The position numbers and the translations under genes were made by a program. Under the pieces are notes generated by a model. The model worked only from the letters and a program-made list of their open reading frames with translations. It was not told where the DNA came from and ran no database searches. From contig CM066310.1 in the NCBI GenBank assembly GCA_033807695.1, forward strand, positions 2,604,001 through 2,668,000: a stretch of DNA of 64,000 bases, given 5' to 3'. The stretch comes from Daedaleopsis sinensis. Taxonomy: Eukaryota; Basidiomycota; Agaricomycetes; Polyporales; Polyporaceae. Shown here one piece after another: positions 32,885 through 45,585 of this stretch. The first letter of the stretch is position 1, and each line of letters opens with the position of its first letter.

Positions 32885-33435
32885 TCACTGGACGTTTACG
32901 AGGTCCGTGATCCACCTGAACAGGGCTACGGTCCCAAGGTTTGCCTGGGCAACGACCGCGCCAGCGTACGCCTCAAAGATGTGAGCCGTCTCCTACGCGC
33001 GGAAAGCACCCCACCTTCGTGAGCTCTCGGAACTCTCTATCGTTGTGTCAAACTCACCATCGGGTCGTTCAGGTCCACGCCAGGAGGGACGCCGTATATC
33101 ATCTGGCGCCATTGGTAGCGCTCTACCCATCGTGCTATGAAGTTTGCGTACGTCGCGTCGATGTGTTGCTATGGACGTGTGGTGTTGGGTTCAAAATGCT
33201 GCTGCTGGAGTGCTAAAGGCGCGGTACTGACCTGGAATGCTACCCCACGTAGGTCGGGCCGAGCGCGCATGACCGCGTTGCTATATGCTGCTTCGAGCAT
33301 CCCCCGCCCAAGAGCGGCGAGACGGTTGCCATCGCCGTATGGCTGGTGGAGGGTAGCTGTGATGGAGCGGTGCGAGAACACGTCGAGGCGTGCGTCTCCG
33401 TCTAACTGCGGTGCGGGAGGGATGTACATCGCCAT
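32885..33435 (-). CDS. RNase III-like small protein 2, 140 aa (three exons)
   Basis: Exons on the minus strand: 33435-33232, 33168-33058, 32992-32885; introns GT-AG, phases 0. It is the paralogue of the 31609-32121 protein with the same three-exon layout: LDVFSHRSIT (HRS of the ALTHRS helix kept), GNRLAALGRGMLEAAY, RWVERYQWRQMIYGVPPGVD and HIFEAYAGAVVAQ. Compared with active RNase III (acidic residues in NExLEFLGD and DxFEA), only the Glu in FEA is left; the first Asp is Gly/Arg and the second Asp is His. The 37-residue second exon ends VDLNDPM, matching VDLNDRQ in the neighbour. It probably has RNA-related, non-catalytic activity. Confidence 0.72.
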
Positions 33436-33566
33436 GGGTCAGGTTGTTGCCGGAACTTTGGCGTCCTTCGTACTAGTTGGGAAAGGAGGATAAAGTTGGT
33501 TGAGCGGCGAATGAAGGTGGGTCAGTGTGCTGAGGAGCTGAGCAACTGACGACCGTGCTTTGCAGG

Positions 33567-33574
33567 CTTATATA
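33567..33574 (-). promoter_or_regulatory. TATA box candidate of RNase III-like gene 2
   Basis: TATATAAG on the minus strand, about 132-139 nt upstream of the ATG at 33435. Confidence 0.5.
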
Positions 33575-35303
33575 GGGACCAAGGGTATGCGATCTGCAGT
33601 CGCGGCAGCACCTTCCTCGTATTAGTGTCGCAGATATTGCGGCTCTGCAGGCATGCAGCGGGCGTCTTTGATGCAGCACCGTCGTAACGCATGTCGGTCC
33701 CTCCCCCATTCGTGCCGCCGCTGTGCGGATGCGATGAACCTTCTGGATTGGGCAACTCACGATCCTCTACACTTTGGAGCCGAGAGCCTGGTACGTCTAT
33801 ACCGAACCCTAGGATGGGTGAATGATAGGTCTGCCGCCGCACCACCGTCAGCTGCGGTACGGTGCAGTGACGACCCCGGCGGCTTGAACAGGCGGGGTAT
33901 GCGACAGGTGTTGTGGCTAAGCAGGACATTGGTCTGTCCAGTGGCTGGTCATATAGGACGGTTGGTGCTTCGCCTCAGTCCTCGGACGCGGATTGGAGGC
34001 TGCGGTAAGAAGTCCGCAGTCGGGGAGCGCCCAGTATTCGATCGTATACACGACCACAGGGATAAACACGGAAGTTGACACAGATGCGCAGCACAGGAAG
34101 AGTCCCATAACGGACCTCGTGCAGGTGTGCATGTCATTCTAGAGTTCATCTCGTTCGTCCTCCGCACTGCCGACGAAAACGTAGTCCGGTCGACTTACGA
34201 ATCGAACAAGAGACAATCGGAGAGTACACACGTTTCAACGCTACGAGTTGCCGATCCATTTCTGAAATGTGATATTGCAGAATGATCGAAGCAGATCACT
34301 GGTCGAGCGGCTTACAGCCAAGTTATCGCGACTTGCCCTACGCTATCGTACACTACGAGCACACCTCGTCAAGCTTGTAGCCACCCTAGCACGACATCTC
34401 CGCATCCTACTCCGTCGCAGTCCGCTGCGTCTCAGCGAACCATATCACCGTCCACTCAGCCTCCAGTGGTAGACCTCCCTAGCCCAGTTTCACCTGCAAC
34501 CAGTCCGACGAGACATTTTCCCGTCGGTCTGCTTACTACGAAGCCCCATGGAGACTGCATCCCCTGCCGCGCCCCAGCGAAGACCGTTGTACCCGCGCCT
34601 GCACAGCTGCTGCTGCTCCCAGCCTCCGCCCAAGTTGTGCAAGGTGCACGAAAGTGTTCCTACCTCAAAGCTTGAAGAAGGATTAACATTGCCGCGCCGA
34701 TCGCACCGAGCATGCCGCGTCCGCCCCAATGCCTTGCAGCACGGCGCGGCCAATCGGGACCGACGAGCACGTACGTGCGCGTGAAGCCCAAGGGGGAAAC
34801 GTCCACCGACATAGCCAGAGTTGCTCCACGTTCCGCGTTCCGAGCCCGGTGTCTAGCTCGAGCGAGCTCAGTCGAGTCCCACTGGAGCCTCTCGCCCGTG
34901 CGGGGGCTGCGCCGTGCTGCATGACGCACGACGATGTCGATGACGATCCAATCAATCCGATCCTATAGCTAGAATAACAGCGGGATGTACAAACAGCAGC
35001 CGCGGCCGCGGCCGCGGCGGAAGTGGTTATGTATCGTAACGGTAAGTATGTAAACGGCCGACGCAGCGCATGCAGCGTCGGGTACGCTGGAGGTAGGGGG
35101 TGGGAGGTGTATGTATGTGACGGACGGACGGTATGTACGTAAACGAGAGTGTATGTACTTCGTGCAAGCGCAAGGCAAGGGAGGAGGGAGGCTGAGGAGG
35201 AGGGACAGACTGGCGGGGCCGGCGGGGTGGGGCGCATGCATGCACACATGCATGGGGGTGCGTATTCATCCAGAGAGATCCAAAACTAAACCGGGAGATC
35301 CAC

Positions 35304-35331
35304 GAACGATGAACGATGAACGATGAACGAT
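35304..35331. repeat. Microsatellite, four copies of GAACGAT
   Basis: Perfect 7-bp units at 35304-35331, followed by a partial fifth unit (GAACGAA). Intergenic. Confidence 0.9.
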
Positions 35332-35684
35332 GAACGAAACCGACGAACACCAAAGGCGCGAAAGCAAGCGTAAGTGTAGGAGGTGTTAAAGGGGGATGCT
35401 AAGTCTAACGGGACCGGGCTGGGGCGCCAACGTGGGCAAACCAAGACGCGGATAGAGGCCGAGGGAGAGACCGGACGGACGGTAACAGTCCAGCGAACGG
35501 TGAAGTTGGTGATGGTGGTAGCGGTGATGTTGGTCGAAGGGAAAAGGCGGGCGGCAATACTTCTACATCTACTCGCACACCCGCCACGCGGCGGCGCGGC
35601 AGGGGAATACTCACTACTGTATGATATGTTTCGATCTCTGCACTCTGCAGAGCGCACAAGCTCCCGGCCTCCCAAGCAGCACGG

Positions 35685-38600
35685 TCACAGCGCGACCCCG
35701 ACGCCCTTCGCAGACCGCAGCGACGCCGAGCTCGGCATCCGCAGCATGCTCGGGCGCGCCCCGAGCGCAGGCGCCGTCGGCGTCGGCAGAGTCGGCGACG
35801 TCGTCGGCGTCGAGCGGTACACCATGCCCGTGCCCGTCCGCGGCCTGAGCTTCGACGGCGACAGCGACGCGCCCAGCCCCCCGCCCGACACGCTCCTCGA
35901 CACGGACACGGGCGTGGGCGGGGGCGTAGGCCGGACCGGGGAGCGCGAGGGGAAGGCGATCCCAGACGCCCCGAGCGCATGTGCTTGTGGCTGGCGCAGC
36001 CCTTGCGACGGGATGCGGCGGAGGCTGCCAGTGCTGGCGCTGGTGCTAGGGCTAGGGCTCCCCATCGACAATGACGTAGAGAACGTGGACGGCGCGCTCG
36101 TGCGGGTCGGGTGTGCGAGGCCGCTGCCCTGCGTCTGCGGGAGGCGCAGCGGGCGGGGGACCGCCGCGCCGCGCGACGCTGACGCGGATGTTGGGGTCGA
36201 TGTCGATGTCGAGAGCGAGGGCGCGGGCGAGGGCTGTCCGGTCGAGCCTGGGGAGTCCAGGCAGACGACGACGTCGCGCGGGGTGAGCTCAGTCGCAGAC
36301 AGGAGGTCGAGCTTCGCAGGGGTGGGTGCCTTCTTCGCGCCGTAGCTGTACCCATACCCATACCCAGACCCGAGCCGCACCGGGGAGTCCGCGGGCGTGA
36401 TGGGCGTGACGGGCGTGGCGAGGCTCGCGGTGGACGACGACGTGGACGGCGTGCTGAACCCGACCTCGTCTCCCTCGCGGATGTGTCCCAGCGCGTGCGT
36501 GGTGAGCGCCGCGGGGTCCCGACGGGTGAGCGAGGCGGGTGCGGAGCGGTGCGACGTGACGGACGTGCGGGAGAGCGCGCGGGAGAGCGCGGAGGCGGAG
36601 GACGCGGTCGAGAGCGAGCTGCTCGTGCTCGTGGTGCTCGTGCGGTGGGGCCCAGACGTGTGCCGCGGGCGCGGGCGGTGCCACGCCGTCGGCGGGAGCG
36701 AGCGCGGCGTATGTGTCTGCGTCTGCGTCTGCGTCTGCGGCAGCACCCCGAACTCGTCCATGTGCATCGCCGTATGCGTGGGCGCGTCGGGGGTGCGGAG
36801 CGCGGCGGACGACGCACGCGTCCTGAGCGAGTGCGTCGAGATCTGGCGGACGAGCGGCGCGGGCGCGTCCTCGTCCTCGCTGTCGCTCCAGCCGAGCCCG
36901 GTGGTGAGCCCGATGCCCCCGCGGAGGAGCTTGCCGGAGCGGTGGCGCACGCGGCGCTTCGTGGTGTCGCGCTCGTCCTTGAAGAGCCCGCCCTTCGTCA
37001 TGATCGACCCCGCTGCGTGCGGCGCGTCAGCTACACTACACAGAGACGCGTGCGCGTGTGCACGGGGAGGGAAGGGGGGCACTCACCGGCGGAGGCGACG
37101 CTGAATACGCTGCCGGGGCGGTCGCCGGGGAGTGGGGTCGTGTTGCGCGACGACTGCACGAGCTTCGAGTGCGGGGACAGCAGCCCGTCGCGCACCATGA
37201 GCTGTCTACGGGCCTCGTCAGCATCCAGTATCCGCGACCCCAGATCCACATCACACCGGAGACAGTGACCCACGTCGTTAACGGGCTGTTACATCCTGAT
37301 CACAGCGTGATCATTGTCCAAATACGACTTTCCTTGCTTAGTCCAAGTGTCCATCACAAGGACACCTGAACTAAATCTAAATCGCAGACAGCCTGTTCCA
37401 TGCTGGTCACATTGCAAATAAAATGCAGCATGTAACCAGTATGGGACGAGGTGCATCGTCGAGTGCCACCCAAAGCACATTTGGCCAACGAACCAAATGT
37501 GAACAGGATGTAACACGCTGTTCCATATCATGGCGCCTCCGGTGTCAGTCAAGGGGAGAGAGAGCGCGGACTCACGGGAGTGGAGTGTGCAAATCAAGGC
37601 TCGAATCCGAGTCGCTACCGCCCCCGTCCAGCTCTCTGTCCAAACGCGCCTCCGCATCCCCGTCGAGCATGTCGTACGGCGTGCCCGTCGAGTCGAGCAG
37701 CACGCCATAGTCGGACAGCACGGACCCCTCGTCCTCGTCCGAGCGGTCGTACGCGAGCCCGGTGGGAGACCGCGGCCGCCGCGCAGACGTGCGCACGCGG
37801 CCCTGGGAAGAGGAAGCCGCGCTCGTCCGCCGGGTCGCCGCGCTCGTGCGGCGAGAAGCAGGCGCGGAGCGGACTTCTGGCATGTGCGGGGGGTCGCCCG
37901 GCCGCCGTCTCGCGGCGTGGGCAGCGGAGCGGGACGTCGAGCGCGAGCCGAGGCCGGAGCCGTGCGAGGACTTGCGGCGCGGGCGCGGGGTGGCCGCGAG
38001 GATCTCCTGGATGTCTGGGCTGCTGGGCCGTTGCGACGGTGCCGATCCTAGCTGTCTCTGCGGCTGGGACTTGGACCGGATCAGCGGGCGTGGGGGCATA
38101 TGGCCATGAGAACTTGACTCAGGGGGTGGGGGTGGGGGCAGCGCGGGGAGGGCTTTGTCCGTGGATCTTCGCACCTGACGACCAGAGCCCGAGCCAGAGC
38201 TCGCGCTGGATACCGACCTTCGTACGTGCGGAGCTGCCGCGAGCGTGGGTGTGGACTGCTGCCACAGGGGCGTCTCCGCGTCCGTCTCCTCGTCGCGCAG
38301 AGGGGGGATGTCGCTGATGTCCACGGATGAGATCGAGTCGTGCGCGCGGTGGCTCGGCCGCCGGCGTGAGATGGAGATGTCGAGCACCTTCTCGTCGTCG
38401 CTGAAGTGCTCCGGGAGCGGCTCGTGCATCGAGATCTCGTCGAGCGACATGCGCGTCAGATCCGCGGCGTCCTCCTCGGCGATACGCGGCTGGATCACCG
38501 GCGAGCGTTCGATGTGGCGTGTCGCGGGAACGGAGAGCGAGCTGCCTGAGGGAAAGGACCGCAGAGATCTCGAGGAGTCATAGGGGGTCGCGCTGTTGGA

Positions 38601-38984
38601 GGGAGACAAAGAGGGGACGCTGCTGCCGCTTGCGCTGACGATCGAGTCGCGCTGGGAGTAGGAGGACACGGAGGCCATCGAGATTTTGGAGGCGCGGCGG
38701 GAGCGAGCAGCAGTGATGAACATGAGTGTCTCGTGCTCGGTGATGGGCGATGGACCGGGGACCGGGGGAAGAGGAGCGGATGGAGGGGCATATGGCGGTC
38801 GTCTGTGCTGTGGAGAAGGACCTGGTGAGGGGAGAGGAGAGGCCGAGCGGGGAAAAGGAGATGCTGGGGAGAGCATTGGGGTTGGAGGAATGAAGGACGG
38901 GGGGACAGGGAAAGACTCGAGCAGAGCGGGCACCGCGGAACGCCTGTCGCGCCCTCGCGCGTCGATGGTCGACGTCGAGCTCAT
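35685..38984 (-). CDS. Large Ser/Pro-rich, probably disordered protein, 951 aa (three exons)
   Basis: Exons on the minus strand: 38984-37576, 37205-37087, 37012-35685; GT-AG introns with matching phases (2, then 1). The first intron is 370 nt, longer than usual here. The protein starts MSSTSTIDARGRDRRSAVPA and is dominated by Ser, Pro, Thr and Arg, with poly-Pro (LPPPPPPPES), TQTQTQTQT and GYGYGYSYG runs. The junction region around residues 468-550 looks conserved: QLMVRDGLLSPHSKLVQ, GSVFSVAS, TKGGLFKDERDTTKRRVRHR and RGGIGLTTGLGWSDSEDED. I recognise this arrangement from hypothetical proteins of other Agaricomycetes but know no function. The mid-protein acidic/Ser block (ISSVDISDIPPLRDEET) may be phosphorylated; that is inference. 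Confidence 0.77.
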
Positions 38985-41950
38985 GGTGTCGTGGTCTGTA
39001 CATATTCGGGTCAGTAGATGGCAAACGAGACGGAATCGGGGGCGAAGGGGGGCATATGTGCGCAGTGATCGCTGATATTGACGTTGAAGGCAAAATGTAA
39101 AATGACACTGGGCTGATTGCAAACGGCGCTCATCCTCCACCACCAGCGCAACGACGACATAGGGAACAAAGCATTGGGTTTGCGGACGAAGAACGGGTGA
39201 AAGAAGGAGCAGCGACACGACACTTACGTAGAAAGTCAGGCCTCAGGCCTCAGTGAGACTAGGACTTGCCTCGAGGCAAGGTCTTGATGCAGCACAGGCG
39301 CAGATTGCCTGAGCGGGACGCGGGGTGAAGCACGCGGTGCTGGGGGAGGAGCCAACGTCCGAGACCTGGAGATGTGCCGCACGGCGGGCTGAGGCGGATG
39401 GGGAGTGCCCGAGGGGAGAAGGTACGCAGTGGGCGGGGGTGGGTATGCAGGGGGTATCCTCGTAATCTTCGGGTAAAAGCAGACCTTGCCACAGGAGGGT
39501 ATCTATTGTCTCCAGCCGCCCATACGGCATGCGCGCGCTCCGGCGGACGTGGTGCGCGAACGGGGGCGGTCGCGTCGGTGTCGTCGACGTCGAGGCGGGC
39601 GGGCGCGGCGGGGAAGATGGGGGAGAGAAGAAAGCGAGCCAAGTTCGTCCCCCGCCTGGCCATGGCCGCTGGGCACTCGCTAGCCGCAACAGTTCCCAGC
39701 GCGCGCTTCGGCATTTCCCAGCCTGGCTTCTCCTACTAGCAATCTCCAAGGCTACCTCCATCTATGAACCACGATATGGATCCATCTCCGCCTCTACTTA
39801 CCGGCCACGCTCTCCGTACGCTGTCCCAGCGCTGCCCACAACACGGGCGGGGGAAGTCGATGGTTGGGGCGCTACTCCGCGCTCCTCGCCGCCGCAACTG
39901 ACGCCTTTTGACAGACGCGTCAGGCAAGCCAGCTTCCCATTTGCGTCCTCTCCCTGCTTGAGTCCGCCTCGTCTACGCGTGGCATGTGGCAATCTCAGTC
40001 CATCAACACCCAACATCCGGTGGCACACGGACCCTCGAACGCGCTGTCGACATGCTCAGCTGAACGCGACTCTCACCGACGGCGGCCGGCGGAGAGATCA
40101 GTAGGTGTATGTTTGGATTGATTTCGCCGTGGCGGCGTTCCTGGCTTTCCACCCAACTTTATAATATCAGATCACTTTCTTGACACTACTCAGGCCCAGG
40201 GCAGACTCAGGCTCGAAGCTATGCTGCAGTTGTGATCTGATTTCCGCTCGTCATGTTCACCGCGCTTCGCGGTCTCCTCCGGTTCATGCCCCTCGCGCGC
40301 ACTTCAGCTAACCTCAATGGATGCAACACGTACAGTACGCAAGCACCGCCGAATTGCTACCTCCCCTGCGACAGACAACGTCCTCGTCGATTGTTGACCG
40401 AGATTACCGAACGAGCGAGCGTTCAACAACCCAAGTATAAGACGCGACTACGGGGCCCAACGTCATGGTGACTGGGACTGCGCGAACCATTCCAAGTTGG
40501 CCGTTCAACGTTCACGAGTATGTAAGTGCCGCCTTCCTCATCGCACATCGGCCTTCGATTGACACATGCGAGAGCTCGGTCAACCATCTGTCAGTGTCAC
40601 TCAGGCTGCCCAATTGCAACCATGCGGATTCTGGACTCCGGAGCCTCTCCGCGTGCGACCATGCAGATGCCAGACAGCGGCGGGCCCGGGACCGTTCACG
40701 TTCACGCTCAAAGTTCAACGTTCAATTTTTCAAGGTTCGGACGTCATGATGCATCGCGCCATCTCGATGGGACACGCAGGAACCAAACCTGTCAACCTAA
40801 CTTCGAGTTGAAGTAGCCTCTAGGCTCTTCAGCTTCCGCCCTGGTGCACGCCGCACGGAGCTTCAGGAATCAGCATCGCTGGCCGCCCCCCACTCCGGCA
40901 GTGGCACTCGCGCTGCCCGTTGCGGCCGTACCACTCGCACGGACCCTCTCAGTCTGAGTCGGCGTGAACGCGGCTCGGCGCAGCGGTGCTGAGCGCTGGG
41001 CCCCGGCCATGACGACGAGAATCGTAGCACTTATGCCGCATGTGCATGATCCATGGAAGGGGGATACTTATGGTTGCCAACCCCGACTGCAGGCTCATCT
41101 CCGTCGCTCAATACGGTGCCGAGATCCCCGAACATCTCGGCTACCTAAGTGCTGCGCCCCTGCAGGCTCAGCGCTCAGGCTCAGGCCTCAGGCTGCAGCG
41201 GCGCCCCATAGGCTCAGGCTGCTCGCCGACGCAACCTCGAAAATCTAACCAGGCAGTATACTTGCGCCCCGCGAAGACAGCGTCCTGATGAGCGGCCAAC
41301 CCAGTCCACCCGCAACGCCCGCTTGCTCCCTATCTGTCACACATCCTCCATTCCTCTAGCATATGCACCAGTCTCGTCGACTCAGCGTTATGCTCATGAC
41401 CACAGCGCACATCTGAGCCCCCTTCGCTCCAAGATGCTCCAAGATGCTCCCATCGTGCCCTGGACGTGGATTCCAAGTACCGAACCGCAACCGGCCGCGG
41501 ACGCCCGCCAGCAGACAGCAGCCAGCAGACCAGTCTAATCTAGTCAAGTCGCCGCACCCCAACGTTCAACACGCCGGCCACGTCACGCACGCACGCCCTC
41601 CGAACAAGCTTGAGCATAAGAGCCGGCACGCATCGACGTCCGATCCACGCCAGCTGCGCGCGCACCCTCAAATACCTACCTCGGGTCGAGCGCATGCACT
41701 TGCAAGCCTCACAGTGCCACGTCGGGCGTCTGGCTGGCGGACCCGACACGGGCCCGCCTGAACTCCGCGGCCCGCCCGCGCGGTCACCGGTCACGTCCGG
41801 TCGTGGCCGATGCGGACGCCAACATGCATGCGGCTGCGGCGACGGCGGCGGCGGTGGGGGCGGCGGATCCGGGCGGGCAGATCGCCTTGATTGGGCCCTG
41901 ACGATCGATCGTCGGGAGTACTGGTGTCATGCACCGTGACGCGGGAGGTT

Positions 41951-42845
41951 GGCTGTGTGCTGCAGTGTGCACTGTGCAGTCTTCCTGGACTAGTACTACA
42001 CGCTGACCAGTACTGGCAGCTCCGACAATAGTGGGCAGGCCCTAGGCAGTCCGTGCCGCCGTCTGCGGTCTCGCGCGGTGACCTGGTCGACTGACCGTCG
42101 CACGCATACGTTCGACGACGGTGTGTGACCGTGCGCGTGCGCATGGGTCGTGAGGATGCCCATCCTACCGGATAGCTCATTGAGTCGCGAAATATGTACA
42201 GTACGCTTGTTCGAACTACGCGTTCGTCTCCGGATCCACTCAACAACAAGTGACCGTCCTCATCAGCAGGACCACAGTACTAGTGTGCGTCTGTCCCCAT
42301 GCTGTCCTCGTTCTATCGAATCGAGTTTAACACGCTGACAAGACCTCCGCCGCCAGACTCTCTCCTGACCAGCATGAGCGCGCACGAGGGCGGCGCAAGC
42401 GTTCACGCTGTGTGCTACAGCGTGCAGCCCTCCTGGACTGCATAGCTAGCCCGTCAACTCGGATGCTGAGTCGACTCCGACAATAATGGGCAGGCAGACC
42501 TTGCGGCCCTCCGCGGTCTCGCGCAGTATCCGGGTCAACTGACCGTCGCACGCATACGTTCGACGGTGCGTGACCGTGCATCGTGGGTCGTGCGCATGCC
42601 CCATCATCCCACCGCCTAGCTCGCGAAATCGCAAGCACTTGTTCGAACCACTCGTCCGTCTCCCATTGATGACAAACGACCGTACTAGTGGTGTGCACTG
42701 GTCTATCTCCCCCCACGCCGTCCGCGTTCGGTCACGGTCGAATAGCTTGGCAATCCGACAGGACCGCCACCCCCAGACTCCCGTCCAGGCTCCGGGCTCC
42801 TAGCTCCTCCGGAGAATGATCGCGCACGGCGGCGGCGGCGCAGCC
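41951..42845. repeat. Diverged tandem duplication, two units of about 448 bp
   Basis: The two units start near 41951 and 42400. Shared blocks in the same order include GCTGTGTGCT, CTCCGACAATA, GGTCTCGCGC, CTGACCGTCGCACGCATACG (42091 and 42539), CGCGAAAT, CTTGTTCGAAC and CGTCCGTCTCC-like sequence. The copies differ by many substitutions and small gaps. Neither copy has coding potential, and no terminal inverted repeats are visible. Confidence 0.7.
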
Positions 42846-44880
42846 AAGCAGGCATTCGTCGCTTAACCACTAGCTCCCTCGCACCCGCTGCGGCTTGTCA
42901 GCGTTCGTGTGCGCGACGGGGCATGAGACCACCACCACCCACCCACCATCCTGGTGGTCGTCTCTCTGTTCTCCTCATGATGACAGACGGCAGATGTCAG
43001 CACTCGGGCGGCGGGACTACGCCCAGGGGCGGGGTGAAGAGCCAGTGTCAGTGGACCTCGCCAGCCGAACCGGCGCGACGATCCTAGTTCGGAGCCTGTG
43101 CGCGCTCCGGGTCGCGTACTACAAGTACACGGTTCCTACTTGGTGTCCCTCGCTCCACTCCAACAGGCACCGAGGTCACAGTTCGCACTAGTTCCGCCGC
43201 CCCACGCCTCGCGCCCGCAAACAGCCGTCGCGGTAAGTACGCGGCGCGCCCGGGGTTTGCCCTCGCCGCTGCTTGCAGCAGCACCCAACACTAATAGCAC
43301 TAGTACTTACTTATCGCAGGCGCATCCCGGAGCCGGCCCCAATATTGATGATGATTCATCGATTGATCCTCTCCGCACCCATACGCACATGCACGTCGTC
43401 GCGGCCCTGTTCGAAAGTTCCTGCTCCCCACGGAATGGCGCAATATCCTCGGTAGGCAACCGGTACCAGTCCTGTGATAGACGACGGAGCGCCGTGCAAT
43501 TGTATCACTGCACGCTCCGAGGCGGGGCCCGGCACCAGTAGAATACTCGTCCGCGCGCACGCGCACGAAAGCTTCAACTCTCTCGGACCTCGGGATCGGG
43601 ACGTCGGGGACCGCTGGAAATGGCAGCGATAGGCACGCGAGGACTAGTGCCGCATACAACACCGCGTCTCTGCCAGAGCGGAAACGGTGTCGCTGCAGCC
43701 TGCAGCCTGCAGGCACGCGTACGGCAAGTGGCTCCGCGCGGGCTCGGAGATGTGAGCCTGAGGTGTGGCCAAGACGGGTTTGCCTTATGCGGCGGCGAGC
43801 CACAGCGCTTCGCGTACGAGTGGCCATCAGTCCATCGTGGTACTTATTGTACACTATTAGTAGTAGTCTGCAGTGCTAGCCCGGTACGCCTACCACCTGA
43901 CTAGGACTGCGCTGCGCCGTCACCGTGCCACTGCTAATCCATCACGGACGGCTGACCCGTCTGGTACGTATCTGTATCTGCGCGTGCGCGCTGCGGCTCC
44001 CCAAATATGCTTCGCCTGACGGCCCTGAGGCTGCCGTCACTCGCAGCATGTCCTCCTATCGCCCATCGACCATCGACCATACCATCGTGGGCAGGTGCCA
44101 CGATAGGTACGATGGACGATCGCCCGTGACGCAGACACTGCGCCGCGGGCCCTTCTAGCTCGACTTGTCCATGTTTCCTCCCACCGCGGCGGCCCCAAGA
44201 AAAGAAATTGCAATCTGAGTGGAAGATTCGCCGGCTCTCGCCATGCAATAATTAATTGCGTTCAGAGCTCGCACAGTTCCCTGACGATGTCCACTCGTCA
44301 GGTGGACAGGGACATTAATATTGGACTAGGAGGTACTGGCAGTGCAGGCAGTGGCACTCCGAGCAGAATTCGACGCGCGCATTTGCACTGGTATTATTAT
44401 TTGCTTCCGCGACGCACGATACCACCCACGCTGTGGCCAGAGAGAACTTCCGGGACCTTGGACCTTCCGAGTCCCGCCGGCCTATAGCCTAGTACTGGCG
44501 TGGTAGTACTGCTAGCCACACGCGCCATGGCGGGCCACACTCTCAGGGTCTCCGCTGCATATTCTCATGTTCTCATGTTCTCAGCCTCGAGCTGACCACC
44601 TGGGTCTCCACTCGTTTCTGTAGTGCGACCGTCCGCCCAGGCCCCACGCTCGACATCAACGTCGACGTCAATGCGTCCACAACTTTGTGTATCTACAGTG
44701 GAACGCGAGCGGTGTGCATGTGCGCGGCCGACCCACACCACCGACCGTCACCGGCGACTCAAGTATTCAGGCATTGGGCCTTCTGGCCGAGAATGTGCAG
44801 GAAGTTGCCGGACCCCGAGGCCTGAGCTGCGGCCTGCAGCCCACGGTGTGGCTCACAGTGGCATCTGTCCGCCCGCTGCA

Positions 44881-44912
44881 ACCATCGCACCATCGCACCA
44901 TCGCACCATCGC
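44881..44912. repeat. Microsatellite, four copies of ACCATCGC
   Basis: Perfect 8-bp units at 44881-44912, followed by a diverged unit (ATCATCC). Intergenic. Confidence 0.9.
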
Positions 44913-45240
44913 ATCATCCGTGTGCATGTGCATGGACGTCCAACGTCCAACGTCCGACTGTGGCCACACCCACATCCCACCGCGCGCATGGCAACGACCG
45001 CGAGCTGAGACTCGGACTCGGGGCAGCAGCCCCGCGTGCCACGGCCGCCTCGTTGCCTGCAGACCAGTCCGAGCATGCGTCGAACTCGAACTCTATCGGA
45101 CGGCGGAAGACGGAAACGGAAGGGCCTGCAGGAGACAGAACACGAAAGACAGAAGGCGGGCTCGGAACAGAAGGCTGGCACGCACCCAAAATCCGTGTCG
45201 CGAAAAGGCCCGTATTGCCCAGCGGGGCGGCGCGAGGCCC

Positions 45241-45288
45241 GTCTTCGTCTTCGTCTTCGTCTTCGTCTTCGTCTTCGTCTTCGTCTTC
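45241..45288. repeat. Microsatellite, eight copies of GTCTTC
   Basis: Perfect hexamer array of 48 bp. Because the unit is a multiple of three it keeps all frames open and creates long spurious frames with Ser-Ser or Asp-Glu runs on the two strands. Confidence 0.95.
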
Positions 45289-45557
45289 GCTCGTCGGAGG
45301 GTGGGCACTGCGACCCGTGACCGCAGGCTGTAGATCCGTCGGTGACAGGTGTGCGGATTCGGAGATCCTGCTCGCAGGCGCTCCGTCCCGCTCTGCGACG
45401 ACAAGCTCAAGGTGGTGGGATCTCCCGAGGTTACAGCTCGCGAGTCGCGACGTAGGGCACGCGCAGTGCGCAGCGGGCACGCAGCAAGTACTGTATGAGA
45501 TGAGAGAATGTGAGTGTCTGCTGCGTGTACGGCATGCATACGATAGATAGCAGCGCT

Positions 45558-45585
45558 ATCGACCATCGACCATCGACCATCGACC
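45558..45585. repeat. Microsatellite, four copies of ATCGACC
   Basis: Perfect 7-bp units. Shorter runs of CCATCGA occur near 44067-44090, so the motif recurs in this gene-poor region. Confidence 0.9.

Larger units (their letters stand above)
33436..35684. other. Gene-poor region, 2.2 kb
   Basis: It holds the promoter of RNase III-like gene 2 and the 3' flank of the Ser/Pro-rich gene. No recognisable gene. Simple repeats include a CCGCGG run near 34998-35020 and four GAACGAT units at 35304-35331. A 67-codon basic frame at 34269 has no relatives I can name. Confidence 0.5.

Noticed and set aside
35405..36817. 470-codon Arg-rich minus-strand frame
   Set aside because: Out-of-frame shadow of the Ser/Pro-rich gene's third exon.
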